A stretch of DNA of 30,447 bases from Spirochaetaceae bacterium (GTDB taxonomy: Bacteria; Spirochaetota; Spirochaetia; Treponematales; Breznakiellaceae), in contig JAIRZA010000216.1 of assembly GCA_031267475.1 (NCBI GenBank), forward strand, positions 1 to 30,447, in the 5' to 3' direction. Every line of letters starts with the position of its first letter. The first letter of the stretch is position 1. The position numbers and the translations under genes were made by a program. Positions 1 through 8,900 of the stretch are shown here, piece by piece. A model generated the notes under the pieces. It saw only the letters and a list, made by a program, of their open reading frames with translations, made no database searches and had not been told where the DNA came from.

Positions 1-1
1 G

Positions 2-1702
2 CCGTACAGCGTAATCTTTGACGCGGGAGCCGGCGCCAGCCCTGAAGAACAGACCGTTATCGTAACATATCCGGCGCAGGCGGCGGAGCCCCCGCATAGG
101 CCTGCAAAAGCAAATTACACCTTTACCGGCTGGTTTACCACCACCGCGGAGGACGTCGCCGCGTTTACTCCATACGTTCCCGCGGAAAACGGCGCGAAGT
201 TTTACGCCCACTGGAAAGAAGGTGTCGCGGTGATTATGTTAAACGAGAACTATAACGCGAAAGTTGTGTACAAAGATTCGCCTTACGACGGGACATTGAA
301 TTTGACAGCCGGGAATAATCCGTCAACAAGGGAGCATTACACATTTGCAGGCTGGTACGACGACCCGACCGCCGGGACGAAGTACGGTGATACGAGCGGT
401 GTTGTTTCAATTAGCAACTACACCGGAACGCCCGCCGTTTTGTACGCGCGTTGGACGGGGGTAACTTACACGCTGAATCTAACTGTAAACGGAGGAGACG
501 CGCTAAGTCCTGATACACGCGCCGTTGTGTATCCCAAAGACCTTGACCTCAGAGATATTGTTCCTACACGCCCCGGTTATGACTTTGCCGGCTGGTTCGG
601 CGCCGCAAGCGGCGGAAGCGCGTATACGACTTTGGAGTCCTATGCCGGAACACCGAATGAGTTGTTCGCCCATTGGACGCTGAAACAGCACGATGTTAAG
701 TTCTATCGGAATGAAGATGCATCCGATTCTCCATATTTAACGCTAAAGGTAACTCACGACTCGACCATAGGCGCCGCGTTTCCCGCGCTGCCTAAGGCCG
801 GCTCTAAAATAGCAAAGAACTGGTACACAGCCCGCAGCGGCGGCAACGCGGTTGCAAGCACAACGGCGGTAAACGGTGATATGGACGTGTACGCCCAATG
901 GCTGAAAGCGACTGACAGCAAACCGGCAAACGCGACCGGCGGGACGACAACGTATGTGGGAACAAGCGACGGTTTCAACGAAGTCCATACGTTTACAAGC
1001 TCTGCGTCTTTCTACTTTAGCGCCTCCGGCAGTCGCGATGTAAAGGCGCTCATTGTCGCCGGAGGCGGAGGCGGAGGCGGAGCCGGCGAAACCGACGGCG
1101 GCGGCGGCGGCGGGGCCGGCGGTCTGCTGGAGGTGGTTTCCACAATATCCGGCGGCAATACTAATTATTATGTTACAGTCGGCGCCGGCGGCGACGGGGG
1201 CGGCGGTAAGAATACGTCTAATAATAACGAGGGGGTACATCGCGGCAGTACCGGCTACGATTCATCGTTTGCCGGAATTATAGCTAAAGGCGGGGGCGGC
1301 GGCGGACCCGCTCAGTTTAGCTACCCCAGCGGATCGGCCGGAGGGGACGGCGGCAGCGGCGGCGGCGGCGGCGCCGGCGGCGGCGAGGTGCTAGGCAATC
1401 CGGGTTCCGCCACAAGCGGGCAAGGCAATAAAGGCGGTTACGGCGGCGCCGGCTCAACCGGCGGCGGGGGCGGAGGCGCGGGCGGCGTGGGTAACGTCAG
1501 CGGTCACGGTATCGGCGGCAGTGGTAAAACATTGAACTACAACGGCTCTGCTACCTACGCGCAAGGCGGCTATGGTGGAAACAACAGCACCACCATTCGC
1601 GATACTTACGGCTCAGGCGGCAAGGGCGGCAATGTAGGAGGCAATGGCGGCAGTTCTGGTATACAGGGTATAGTTATTATCAGCTTCCCGTATAAATATT
1701 AG
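2..1702 (+). CDS. InlB-repeat and glycine-rich surface protein, 3' part (5' end outside window)
   Basis: The frame is open from the first bases of the window, so the true start lies upstream. About four Listeria-Bacteroides (InlB B, Flg_new-type) repeats are visible, each with the consensus Y-x-F-x-G-W-[FY] and ending in [FL]-[YF]-A-[HR]-W: YTFTGWF...FYAHW, YTFAGWY...LYARW, YDFAGWF...LFAHW and a divergent KNWYT...VYAQW. From about base 1040 to the end it becomes a glycine-rich domain of GGGGGAGG-type runs starting VKALIVAGGGGGGG and ending IVIISFPYKY. Such proteins are usually secreted or surface-attached; the ligand is unknown. It resembles the minus-strand protein ending at 9255, and both are followed directly by the same composite palindromic repeat. 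Long antisense open frames over the glycine-rich part are artefacts of GGC/GCC periodicity. Family call firm, function unknown. Confidence 0.85.
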   Translation, partial: PYSVIFDAGAGASPEEQTVIVTYPAQAAEPPHRPAKANYTFTGWFTTTAEDVAAFTPYVPAENGAKFYAHWKEGVAVIMLNENYNAKVVYKDSPYDGTLNLTAGNNPSTREHYTFAGWYDDPTAGTKYGDTSGVVSISNYTGTPAVLYARWTGVTYTLNLTVNGGDALSPDTRAVVYPKDLDLRDIVPTRPGYDFAGWFGAASGGSAYTTLESYAGTPNELFAHWTLKQHDVKFYRNEDASDSPYLTLKVTHDSTIGAAFPALPKAGSKIAKNWYTARSGGNAVASTTAVNGDMDVYAQWLKATDSKPANATGGTTTYVGTSDGFNEVHTFTSSASFYFSASGSRDVKALIVAGGGGGGGAGETDGGGGGGAGGLLEVVSTISGGNTNYYVTVGAGGDGGGGKNTSNNNEGVHRGSTGYDSSFAGIIAKGGGGGGPAQFSYPSGSAGGDGGSGGGGGAGGGEVLGNPGSATSGQGNKGGYGGAGSTGGGGGGAGGVGNVSGHGIGGSGKTLNYNGSATYAQGGYGGNNSTTIRDTYGSGGKGGNVGGNGGSSGIQGIVIISFPYKY

Positions 1703-1890
1703 TCTCCACGCGCTTTAGCGCGTGGATCCCGCCAGCGGGCTTTCTGTCCGCTACGCGGCGGCATACCCACATACGCTGGAACTTTGACGTGGGGGGCGTG
1801 GAGTTTCGCTATGCGAAACTCCGGAGCTCACCGCGTCAGCGGTGAGCCACGCGCTTGCGGCGCAAACTCCACGCCCCTGTGTTGTATGAG

Positions 1891-1972
1891 GCGGCTTACA
1901 GCCGCGTATGCCAATGCCTTTATCGAAGTGCAGACGCAAAGTGAAGACGGCTTACGGGACGCTGCCGCGTAG
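1891..1972 (-). repeat. Dispersed ~80-bp repeat module, copy 1 (inverted)
   Basis: Reverse-complemented, this segment reads CTACGCGGCAGCG, then AAGCCGTCTTCACTTTG, then TTGGCATACGCGGCTGTAAG, closely matching 9099-9176 and 28351-28428. The three copies differ at scattered positions, so they are not recent identical duplications. Confidence 0.8.
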
Positions 1973-1998
1973 CAAAATGCGCAGCATTTTGCTACGCG
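1966..1998 (-). terminator. Strong hairpin directly 3' of the GH18 gene
   Basis: A perfect 15-bp inverted repeat (CGCGTAGCAAAATGC and its complement) with a 3-nt loop lies 6 bases beyond the GH18 stop codon. It may end or stabilise the GH18 transcript. It lacks a T-run, so a terminator role is inferred, and it also fits the family of short palindromes seen elsewhere in the window. Confidence 0.35.
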
Positions 1999-2004
1999 GG
2001 CGGG

Positions 2005-3237
2005 TTATTGCATTTCTTTGGATAGGACCATTAGCAATTCGCCGTTTATATCGTGGGCGTATTCCCAAACAAAGACACCGCCTAATTTAAGCCGCTTCGC
2101 ATATTCAGTTATATAACCAATAGCCTCCGCGTCCGTATAACTAATAAACGTGTCGCCGTTATAAAGATACGGCGCTTTCGCCTCATCATCCCAGTAACGA
2201 GTATAGCCGGAATCAGCTTCAAGAAGCAGTTTGATTTTGTCCCAACCCAACCCGTCAAGCGGGGAAACCCTCTCATATCCCTGAAAAAGCCCGTGCCTTG
2301 CCCCTTCGGAAACACCCTCCCACGCATGACCATAGAAACCCACACCCAAAACAATCTTATTTGGAGGAACACCAGCTTCCAAGAAAGCCTGCACAGCCTG
2401 CGCCGTGGACCAACCACCCCATTCAGGATCGCCGTCAGCCGTGCGTAAATTGGCGTGATGACCAGTCGTTTTACTCCACCCGCCGTAATAGTCATAAGCC
2501 ATAAGCTTAAACACATCAACAATTTTCGCCGCGTCTTGGGCGCGGTTTTTATCACAGAACCACGGACTCGCCGGCACCGCGACAGACAAACCATAACGCT
2601 TACCCGTAACCTTCCCTAATTTATCAAGAGCGGCGCGCAACTCACTCAAAAGCAAGATATAATTATCGCGATCCGCAGGCTGCGTCTCAATCTCCACACC
2701 CCAATCAGGACCAACCGGATACTCCCAGTCAATATCAACACCATCAAGACCAAAGTTTTGAAGCCACTCGCATACATTAGCGATGAACTTCGCCCGCGTG
2801 TCCGGATCCTCAGCCGTGTGAGTAAATTCCGCCTTGTAACCACCCACCGAAAGATTGATTTTCAGATTAGGGAACTCCTCCTTCAACGCCGCCGTCTGCC
2901 GCCACAAATCTGTGAACCCCGGCACGATTACACCGGGCGTAAATTCCGACTCTTGGTCAACCATATCTTTGATATAAATCGTAGAGAAGTCGGACTGATC
3001 TATAAGCGCGAACGCGATGATAATATCCGTAAGATATTCACCGTGAACCATGTCAGCGGTCCAATGCCCGCCCTTGTCAGACTCAGCCCCCAGTCCCAGC
3101 GGCCATGTCCTTATGTAGGACGAAACCTTAGGCTTCGCCCCCCCCCCCCCCGCGTCTTTTTTACCCTTAGCTTGAGCCGGGAAAAGAACAACCCCAAACA
3201 GCGCAAGCGCCAACAGAAAAGTATTTACTTTCTTCAT
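2005..3237 (-). CDS. Secreted glycoside hydrolase family 18 (chitinase-like) protein with phase-variable G tract
   Basis: A 410-residue protein. It starts with a signal peptide (MKK, hydrophobic core, cleavage plausibly after PAQA at about residue 23) without a lipobox cysteine, so it is probably exported. The mature part is a GH18 TIM barrel: SVGGY at 130-134, the catalytic DxxDxDxE motif DGVDIDWE at 165-172 with Glu172 as predicted acid/base, and MAYDYYGGW at 246-254. GH18 enzymes cleave beta-1,4-linked GlcNAc polymers (chitin, or peptidoglycan-like glycans in some members). A run of 14 G in the coding strand encodes Gly30-33 plus flanking bases, just behind the cleavage site, and is in frame here; a one-base change would end the protein immediately after export begins. 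A GGAGG ribosome site lies upstream of the ATG. It sits 105 bp behind mtnK, probably as its own unit. Confidence 0.9.
   Translation of the reverse strand: MKKVNTFLLALALFGVVLFPAQAKGKKDAGGGGAKPKVSSYIRTWPLGLGAESDKGGHWTADMVHGEYLTDIIIAFALIDQSDFSTIYIKDMVDQESEFTPGVIVPGFTDLWRQTAALKEEFPNLKINLSVGGYKAEFTHTAEDPDTRAKFIANVCEWLQNFGLDGVDIDWEYPVGPDWGVEIETQPADRDNYILLLSELRAALDKLGKVTGKRYGLSVAVPASPWFCDKNRAQDAAKIVDVFKLMAYDYYGGWSKTTGHHANLRTADGDPEWGGWSTAQAVQAFLEAGVPPNKIVLGVGFYGHAWEGVSEGARHGLFQGYERVSPLDGLGWDKIKLLLEADSGYTRYWDDEAKAPYLYNGDTFISYTDAEAIGYITEYAKRLKLGGVFVWEYAHDINGELLMVLSKEMQ
3138..3151 (-). repeat. Poly-G tract (14 nt) in GH18 gene, ON frame
   Basis: Fourteen consecutive C on the plus strand, thus G in the coding strand. 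It encodes an Ala-Gly4-Ala linker immediately after the signal peptide and keeps the gene in frame. Tracts of this length are prone to slipped-strand mispairing. Confidence 0.9.
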
Positions 3238-3342
3238 AAATTTCCTCCACTATTTATTTTAAGGGAGTTTTCGAAAAACACAAGCGAAAAATATAATTTC
3301 TGACAGCCGGACGCCCGGTTAGACCAAGTGTTAAACCGAGGG

Positions 3343-4572
3343 TTATACCCTAGACGAGGCTCCGAGGAGGGCGGCGGCAAAATCTTGACCGCTTTTGAAA
3401 GACGAGCGATTCAAGATACAATCTTTCGCGCACAGAATATTTACACGCTCCGCAATCACACGCTTTTTTCTATCAGGAATCTCCGTAATATCCTTAACCT
3501 TAGCCATACCCACAGTACGGCGAATCAATTCAAGACCAGTACAAGCCGCCGCGTCAGATATAACCGCCGCCAGATAATACCCGGCAAAACCATTCGGCAT
3601 AGCCATAACATCCGTAACATTCCTAGAGAACACATCAAGAAATTTTTGTTTGAACAAATCAATAACCGAAACCGCGCTCAACAAAGCCCACTCGCAAAAA
3701 TCCCTTTGTTCCGCGGCGTTTCCATTATGCCACGCAAAAAACAAATTCGCTATCACATTACCAATATCATACCCCATAGGCCCGTAAAACGCGAATTCCG
3801 GATCAAACACACGAGTCAGCCGCTCGCCCCCAAGCGCCTTTTCCTTCACAAAAATAGAGCCGGTATGCAAATCGCCGTGCAGCAAAGCCTGCGCGTTATT
3901 CATAAATTCAAACTTCAACTTTGCCGCTTCCAGACACAAATTTTTATCACCGTACAACTCATTTTTCACAAATTCAAGATTTTCAGACAACACAAGATTA
4001 CGCCCTTTAACATCGTTATAAGGCTCCGTGTACACAAGATCCTCAGTAATCTCGCACAATTCAGGATTGATAAAACGCCTTACCAACTCTTTTTTCGCCT
4101 TATGATCCATCACAATATCCGTCGTATTAAGCAGAGTATTCACCATATAATCAGTTATATCCTCCGCAAAAGACGGAAACACCCTGTGCTCCATAAGCGC
4201 GTAGCGCATAAGCTGATAATCCGATAAATCCTCCATCATGCAGGCGCACATCACCGTATCATACTGATAAACCCTAGGAACAAGCCCGCCCGCGTACTTT
4301 TCCTGCAACAACAGAATTTCGGATTCAAGACGATTACGGCTAGTAGAAACCCTCATTTCGGCTGAAATACGAAGCGCGGGGCCCGCCTGCTTTACAATAA
4401 GCGAACAACCGTCATTTTCATTCACCACGCGAAACACATAGTTTAGGTTGCCGTCGCCGATTTCCTTAACCTTCAACAATTGCGGAGACTTAAAAAAATC
4501 CGGCACTTTCGCAGTTACATAAGCCGCGACATCGCCCTCTTTCATCAAAAAATACGAATCATACACAGACAT
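3343..4572 (-). CDS. mtnK: S-methyl-5-thioribose kinase
   Basis: A 409-residue protein of the APH/choline-kinase-like fold, matching MtnK in length and motifs. Visible are the nucleotide-binding GDGNLNYVFRV at 39-49, the catalytic loop HGDLHTGSIFV at 232-242 with Asp234 as catalytic base, and the metal-binding DPEFAFYGPMGYDIGN at 257-272, which is characteristic of MtnK rather than generic aminoglycoside kinases. The enzyme phosphorylates methylthioribose in the methionine salvage pathway, recycling methylthioadenosine made by SAM-consuming reactions. It starts 8 bp behind cbiC and is probably co-transcribed with the cobalamin genes; the shared theme may be methionine/SAM metabolism, since methionine synthase can use cobalamin (inference). 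No other mtn gene is in the window. Confidence 0.9.
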   Translation of the reverse strand: MSVYDSYFLMKEGDVAAYVTAKVPDFFKSPQLLKVKEIGDGNLNYVFRVVNENDGCSLIVKQAGPALRISAEMRVSTSRNRLESEILLLQEKYAGGLVPRVYQYDTVMCACMMEDLSDYQLMRYALMEHRVFPSFAEDITDYMVNTLLNTTDIVMDHKAKKELVRRFINPELCEITEDLVYTEPYNDVKGRNLVLSENLEFVKNELYGDKNLCLEAAKLKFEFMNNAQALLHGDLHTGSIFVKEKALGGERLTRVFDPEFAFYGPMGYDIGNVIANLFFAWHNGNAAEQRDFCEWALLSAVSVIDLFKQKFLDVFSRNVTDVMAMPNGFAGYYLAAVISDAAACTGLELIRRTVGMAKVKDITEIPDRKKRVIAERVNILCAKDCILNRSSFKSGQDFAAALLGASSRV

Positions 4573-4580
4573 ACCGCCGC

Positions 4581-5222
4581 CTACACCTTAAAATACAACA
4601 AAGCGTTCACTATGGACGCGGCGACAGCGCTGCCGCCCTTCCTGCCGCGCGCTATTATACACGGAATACCAGCATCCAAAAACAATTCCTTAGCCTCCAC
4701 AACATTAACGAAACCAACCGGCGCGGCAATCACCAGCCTCGCGTCCAGCTTATTTTCGTTCAGCAGCTCATGGATACGAATAAGCGCGGTAGGCGCGTTT
4801 CCAATCGCGAATATCAGCGGCTTGGCAAGCGCGGCCGCTTTGTCCACAGACGCGCCGGCGCGTGTTGTACCATCCCTCTCAGCCGCCGCCGCAACATCGG
4901 CGTCCGCGATAAAACAATGAACACAAGCCGAATCGCCGCCAACTTTCGAAAAAACAGCTTTGTTTATCCCAGTCAAAGCCATCATCGTATCGGTAACGAT
5001 ATTCACACCCGAGCGCAGCAAATCAAACGCCGCTTGAGCCGCGTTGTGCGTAAACACAATACTGCCGTCAAAATCAAAATCTGCCGTAGTATGAATCACA
5101 CGCTTTATAACAGCCTCCTCAAGCGGAGACTTAACACGCATATTTCCGCGCTCCGCAAGCTCCTTGCTGATAATTTCAAAACTACGCCTTTCTATATCTT
5201 CCGGTTTTGTATACATACCCAT
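4581..5222 (-). CDS. cbiC: Precorrin-8X / cobalt-precorrin-8 methylmutase
   Basis: A 213-residue protein, the usual size for CobH/CbiC. N-terminal KPEDIERRSFEII and the RVIHTTADFDF segment with the catalytic His at about residue 44 are family hallmarks, as is the later NIVTDTMMALTGI stretch. It moves a methyl group from C-11 to C-12 to form (cobyrinic acid) hydrogenobyrinate during corrin ring synthesis. It starts one base after the cbiP stop codon and ends 8 bp before mtnK, indicating one operon. The neighbouring genes act at later steps (amidation, side arm), so earlier ring-building genes must be elsewhere, or the pathway is partial. Confidence 0.93.
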   Translation of the reverse strand: MGMYTKPEDIERRSFEIISKELAERGNMRVKSPLEEAVIKRVIHTTADFDFDGSIVFTHNAAQAAFDLLRSGVNIVTDTMMALTGINKAVFSKVGGDSACVHCFIADADVAAAAERDGTTRAGASVDKAAALAKPLIFAIGNAPTALIRIHELLNENKLDARLVIAAPVGFVNVVEAKELFLDAGIPCIIARGRKGGSAVAASIVNALLYFKV

Positions 5223-5223
5223 A

Positions 5224-6762
5224 CTATATCACCGCCGCGCAGTCAGACATACCAGCCTCCAGTATCTTATACACCGCGTCCATGTCAATAGAATCGCGCA
5301 GAATATCCGCGAGCGCGTCATACTGATTTTCTTTATATTGATTTGTTGAAATCGTGTTTACCTCCCGGTCATATTCAAGACCATTCGCGTTGTACAGCGC
5401 CTTCACAATCACAGCCGCGGCGTTTCCCGCGTCAAATATACCATGTATATAAGAGCCGTACACAGAGCCGCGGCACACGCCGTCTGAAAATTCCCTCCCG
5501 CTCACAGAATCCCTTATCGCCGCCAAATAATTAGACCGCCCGGCGTCGTCCGGACTTGTGATTCCCATGTGAACCTCGTAGCCTTCAATTTCTTCACCCG
5601 ACAAACCCGCGAATATACCGCCGATTTTTGCAAATTTCCCGCGCACCCGCGTTCTTTGCTTTTCCGTCTCAAACACCGTCGTTACCGGCAAAAGACCAAT
5701 CCCCTCGATCTCGCCGCCGCCCTCCGCCTTAAACGGGTCGGATATACGCTCGCCCAGCATTTGATAGCCGCCGCATATACCGAATACAGGCTTGCCCGCC
5801 GCGGCGTGTTTTTTTATAGCGTTTTCAACACCGTTTTTCCTCATCCACTCAAGGTCGCGTATCGTGTTTTTAGTTCCCGGAATTATAATAAGACTTGCCG
5901 TATTAAAATCCGCCGCATTAGCGCAATACTGCACCGATACACCGCCGACTCTGCTGAACACGCTAAAATCCGTGTAGTTTGACATACACGGCAGACGCGC
6001 CACGGCTATTTTCAGAACGCCGCTTTTAGGAATATTGTCCAAACGCTCGCTCTGACTGTCTTCGTCGTCAATATCAAGATGAAAATACGGAACCACCCCT
6101 AAAACCGGCTTGCCCGTTATATCCATAATTTGACGCAAACCGTCTTTTAACAAAGAGCTGTCGCCCCTGAATTTATTAATAAGCAAACCCTTAACATAAC
6201 GGCGCTCCGCTTCGGTAAATAAAAGCATAGTCCCGGCCAAAGACGCAAACACACCGCCGCGGTCAATATCAGAAACAAGGAGCACCGGGCATGAGGCAAG
6301 ACGCGCCATAAACATATTTACAATATCGTTATCCCGCAAATTTATTTCAGCCGGACTACCCGCGCCCTCCAGCACTATAATATCAAATTTTGAGGAAAGC
6401 CTTTCGTATGATTCCGTTACCATTGGTGTCAAATGCTGCTTGAACCGGTAATAATCACGCGCGTTAAGCTCGGTACAGATTTTGCCGTGCACTACAATTT
6501 GCGACTGGGAATCTCCGCACGGCTTTAACAGCACCGGATTCATGTCGGCGTCCGGCTCTATGCCCGCGGCTTCAGCCTGAACAACCTGCGCCCGGCCCAT
6601 TTCAAGGCCTTCCTTCGTGATAAATGAATTGAGCGCCATATTCTGCGACTTGAACGGAGCGACTTTATAACCGTCCTGCTTGAATATCCGGCAAAATCCG
6701 GCGGTTATTATGCTCTTTCCAACATTAGACGCAGTGCCTTGTATCATTATAGCTTTAGCCAA
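5224..6762 (-). CDS. cbiP: Cobyric acid synthase (glutamine-hydrolysing)
   Basis: A 512-residue two-domain protein. The N-terminal DTBS-like ATPase domain has GTASNVGKS at 9-17 and the CobQ signature APFKSQNMALNS at 35-46. The C-terminal class I glutamine amidotransferase domain has GICGGYQMLG with nucleophile Cys330 and a catalytic His in GSYIHGIFD at about 440. CbiP/CobQ amidates side chains b, d, e and g of adenosyl-cobyrinic a,c-diamide to give cobyric acid. It is directly abutted by cobD upstream (adjacent stop and start) and cbiC downstream, consistent with translational coupling. Confidence 0.95.
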   Translation of the reverse strand: MAKAIMIQGTASNVGKSIITAGFCRIFKQDGYKVAPFKSQNMALNSFITKEGLEMGRAQVVQAEAAGIEPDADMNPVLLKPCGDSQSQIVVHGKICTELNARDYYRFKQHLTPMVTESYERLSSKFDIIVLEGAGSPAEINLRDNDIVNMFMARLASCPVLLVSDIDRGGVFASLAGTMLLFTEAERRYVKGLLINKFRGDSSLLKDGLRQIMDITGKPVLGVVPYFHLDIDDEDSQSERLDNIPKSGVLKIAVARLPCMSNYTDFSVFSRVGGVSVQYCANAADFNTASLIIIPGTKNTIRDLEWMRKNGVENAIKKHAAAGKPVFGICGGYQMLGERISDPFKAEGGGEIEGIGLLPVTTVFETEKQRTRVRGKFAKIGGIFAGLSGEEIEGYEVHMGITSPDDAGRSNYLAAIRDSVSGREFSDGVCRGSVYGSYIHGIFDAGNAAAVIVKALYNANGLEYDREVNTISTNQYKENQYDALADILRDSIDMDAVYKILEAGMSDCAAVI

Positions 6763-7896
6763 CTACACCCCCCTCCTACCCTTGATTTCCGCCAAGGCCT
6801 GCAACAGCAGCGTGTTTTCATCATGAGTAAGGATCGCCGTCCTATAATAACTATCGTCCAAGCCGCGGTAATTATCGCAGCGGCGTATCAAAATATTATA
6901 CTGTAAAAGGTTGTCAAAAAATACATCATTGTCAAAACCAGAATCCGGCCTTATTCTAAAAAATATGAAATTCGCCTCGCCGCCCAAGACTTCAAGCCCC
7001 AGCCGGGTAAATTCGTCTCTCATCCGCGCCCGCTCCGCTTTGATAAGGGCGCGTGTGTTAATCACATAATCCTTTTCGCCCAGCGCCGCGATTCCGGCTG
7101 TCTGCGCCGCGGCGGAGACCGGCCACGCCTGACCGGTATTCGCAATCTCCCGCGCGTTTTCCGCGCAGCCTGTAACACAATAGCCTAGTCTTAAACCAGC
7201 CATGGCGTATATCTTTGTAAACGCGCGCAGGATAATAAGATTCGGAGAGTTTTTCAGATACGGGATCGCGGTATGCTCCGCGGGCGCGTCAAGGAATTCG
7301 TTAAAACATTCGTCGATTACAAGTGTAATACTGTATTCATCACATTTTTGTATTATACGCGCCAGCAAGTCCGCGTTAATTGTCAGTCCGGACGGATTGC
7401 CGGGGCTGCCTAAAAACAGGAGTTGTATATCGCTGTTTATTTTTGATAGGATTTGCTGGTCAAGCTCAAAAGTTACTTTCGAAAGTTCATGATAATCGAC
7501 ATCGCAGGAAATCTCGCGCAGCGCTTTTTCGTAATCCAAAAACGCGGGCGCGGTAACAAGCGCTCTAGCGGGCTTTTTCCAATGAGCTATCCGGTAAATA
7601 AGGTCGCCCGCGCCGTTGCCGCAAACTATGCGGTCCGCCGGAACAGACAGGCACTCCGCCAGAGATCGGCGCAGTTCGCGGCAAAACGGGTCGGGATATT
7701 TCGAGAAATTCTCCGCGAGCTTCGCGCCGCCAACCTGCTCGCCGCGAAGTTCGCCGCGAAGTTCGCGCAGAAGCGCATCCACGATGGCTTTCGGCAGTCC
7801 GAGCGGGTTTATATTCACGGAAAAATCGATCAACCGCCCGCCGCCCACCGGCGTTTCGCTCTTTAAGTAATCTATACCGCCGTGTCTTATTTCCAT
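6763..7896 (-). CDS. cobD: L-threonine-O-3-phosphate decarboxylase
   Basis: A PLP-dependent fold-type I aminotransferase-like enzyme of about 377 residues. The start at 7896 (MEIRHGG) is preferred because CobD proteins normally begin with an xxHGG motif followed by DFSxNINPLG; an upstream ATG at 7932 would add 12 residues and enlarge the overlap with cbiB. DFSVNINPLGLP, GSPGNPSG, VIDECFNEF and RAFTKIYAMAGLRLGY are visible; the Lys in AFTK is the predicted PLP Schiff-base residue (about 228 from this start). CobD makes (R)-1-amino-2-propanol phosphate, the arm attached to cobyric acid by CbiB, its upstream neighbour. Its start overlaps the cbiB stop by 10 bp. Confidence 0.92.
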   Translation of the reverse strand: MEIRHGGIDYLKSETPVGGGRLIDFSVNINPLGLPKAIVDALLRELRGELRGEQVGGAKLAENFSKYPDPFCRELRRSLAECLSVPADRIVCGNGAGDLIYRIAHWKKPARALVTAPAFLDYEKALREISCDVDYHELSKVTFELDQQILSKINSDIQLLFLGSPGNPSGLTINADLLARIIQKCDEYSITLVIDECFNEFLDAPAEHTAIPYLKNSPNLIILRAFTKIYAMAGLRLGYCVTGCAENAREIANTGQAWPVSAAAQTAGIAALGEKDYVINTRALIKAERARMRDEFTRLGLEVLGGEANFIFFRIRPDSGFDNDVFFDNLLQYNILIRRCDNYRGLDDSYYRTAILTHDENTLLLQALAEIKGRRGV

Positions 7897-8900
7897 AACA
7901 GGCTCAAAACGAAAAAACTTATTGCGGTGCAAAGTCCGCCCGCAATGACAACGAAGAGTATCGAAGCGCAGTACATCATGCGGGTTGCGCGGACGATATC
8001 GAAGGCTTCGGCTGGTCTAAGTTCGTCGCCTATTGTTGGTTTTTGCTCTAATTCTCCATGATAATAGGCGTCGCCGCCGAGTTGTATGCCTAGCGCGCCG
8101 GCGACTGCGGCCTCGCAGTGGGCGCTGTTGGGGCTTGCGTGGTTGAATTTATCGCGTTTGTATATTCTTTGGGCGTTTTTTGTGTTAAAATGTAGTATTG
8201 CGGCGGATAATATTAACAGTCGCGCTGCTATTCTTGCGGGTATCCAACTCAATATATCGTCTACTCGCGCCGCAAAGCGTCCGAAATTTATGTATTTTTC
8301 GTTTTTGTAGCCTATCATTGAGTCCATTGTGTTTACTGCTTTATATAGCATGGCTAGGGCCGGGCCGCCTATGACGAGGTAAAGCATTGGCGCGATTACG
8401 CCGTCGGCTAGGTTTTCGGCGACGGTTTCTACTGCGGCTTTTATTACTTTTTCCATTGAAAGTGATTTTGTATCTCGTCCTACTATCATGGATACTGCTT
8501 GTCGCGCTCCTTCTAGGTCGTTTGACGCGGCTTTTTTGTATACTTTTATTGCTTCGTCCCGCAGGCAGCGGGGCGAAATCGAAAGGTACGCGATGATTAC
8601 TGAAGCGAGGTAGCATGGTAATACGCCAAAAAGGGAGGCGATGTATATTATGGCGCTAAAAAAGGTAAAGGCGGCGGCGCATATTAACAGAGCGAGTATC
8701 ATGCCGGCGGTTCGCTCTCGTGTTTGGTGGTCTGTTTTGTTTGTTTTTCCGTAAGGTTTTTTACGGAATAGTGTTTCGCCCTTTTCAATCAGGAAGCCGA
8801 TTCCGCGTACTGGATGGTAAGTCCATGACGGGTCGCCTGCCGCTGTGTCCAGCACGAACGCGGATATGAGTATCGCCGGTGTTCCGTCAATTAAAAACAT
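7887..8900 (-). CDS. cbiB: Adenosylcobinamide-phosphate synthase
   Basis: A 337-residue integral membrane protein with several hydrophobic segments. The N-terminal LDxxxGDPxxxxHPVRxIG signature is present at about residues 18-36. CbiB condenses cobyric acid with aminopropanol phosphate (made by CobD) at the cytoplasmic membrane. It is the first gene of the minus-strand cobalamin unit; a promoter is expected in 8901-8985, and that AT-rich strip contains no recognisable cobalamin riboswitch. No strong ribosome site is seen before the ATG at 8900. Confidence 0.93.
   Translation of the reverse strand: MFLIDGTPAILISAFVLDTAAGDPSWTYHPVRGIGFLIEKGETLFRKKPYGKTNKTDHQTRERTAGMILALLICAAAFTFFSAIIYIASLFGVLPCYLASVIIAYLSISPRCLRDEAIKVYKKAASNDLEGARQAVSMIVGRDTKSLSMEKVIKAAVETVAENLADGVIAPMLYLVIGGPALAMLYKAVNTMDSMIGYKNEKYINFGRFAARVDDILSWIPARIAARLLILSAAILHFNTKNAQRIYKRDKFNHASPNSAHCEAAVAGALGIQLGGDAYYHGELEQKPTIGDELRPAEAFDIVRATRMMYCASILFVVIAGGLCTAISFFVLSLLWK

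Larger units (their letters stand above)
1703..2004. repeat. Composite palindromic intergenic repeat region (copy A)
   Basis: This 302-base gene-free stretch lies between the converging 3' ends of the glycine-rich gene and the GH18 gene. It is packed with hairpins: 1706-1725 (CCACGCGCT/AGCGCGTGG); a three-way-junction-like element at 1796-1852 (outer GCGTGG/CCACGC enclosing two arms, 1801-1821 and 1826-1847); and 1966-1998 (15-bp perfect stem, 3-nt loop). Bases 1891-1972 are an inverted copy of an approximately 80-bp module also found at 9099-9176 and 28351-28428. A further module, 1731-1757, also recurs at those sites. No convincing gene or T-rich intrinsic terminator is visible. Confidence 0.8.

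Noticed and set aside
743..1283. Long antisense and alternate-frame open reading frames over the glycine-rich region of the first gene
   Set aside because: GGC/GCC periodic sequence lacks stops in several frames; the encoded Ala/Arg/Pro-rich proteins have no protein-like features.
3328..4227. 299-codon plus-strand frame opposite mtnK
   Set aside because: Arg/His/Ile-rich composition and full overlap with a well-supported kinase gene; no ribosome site.
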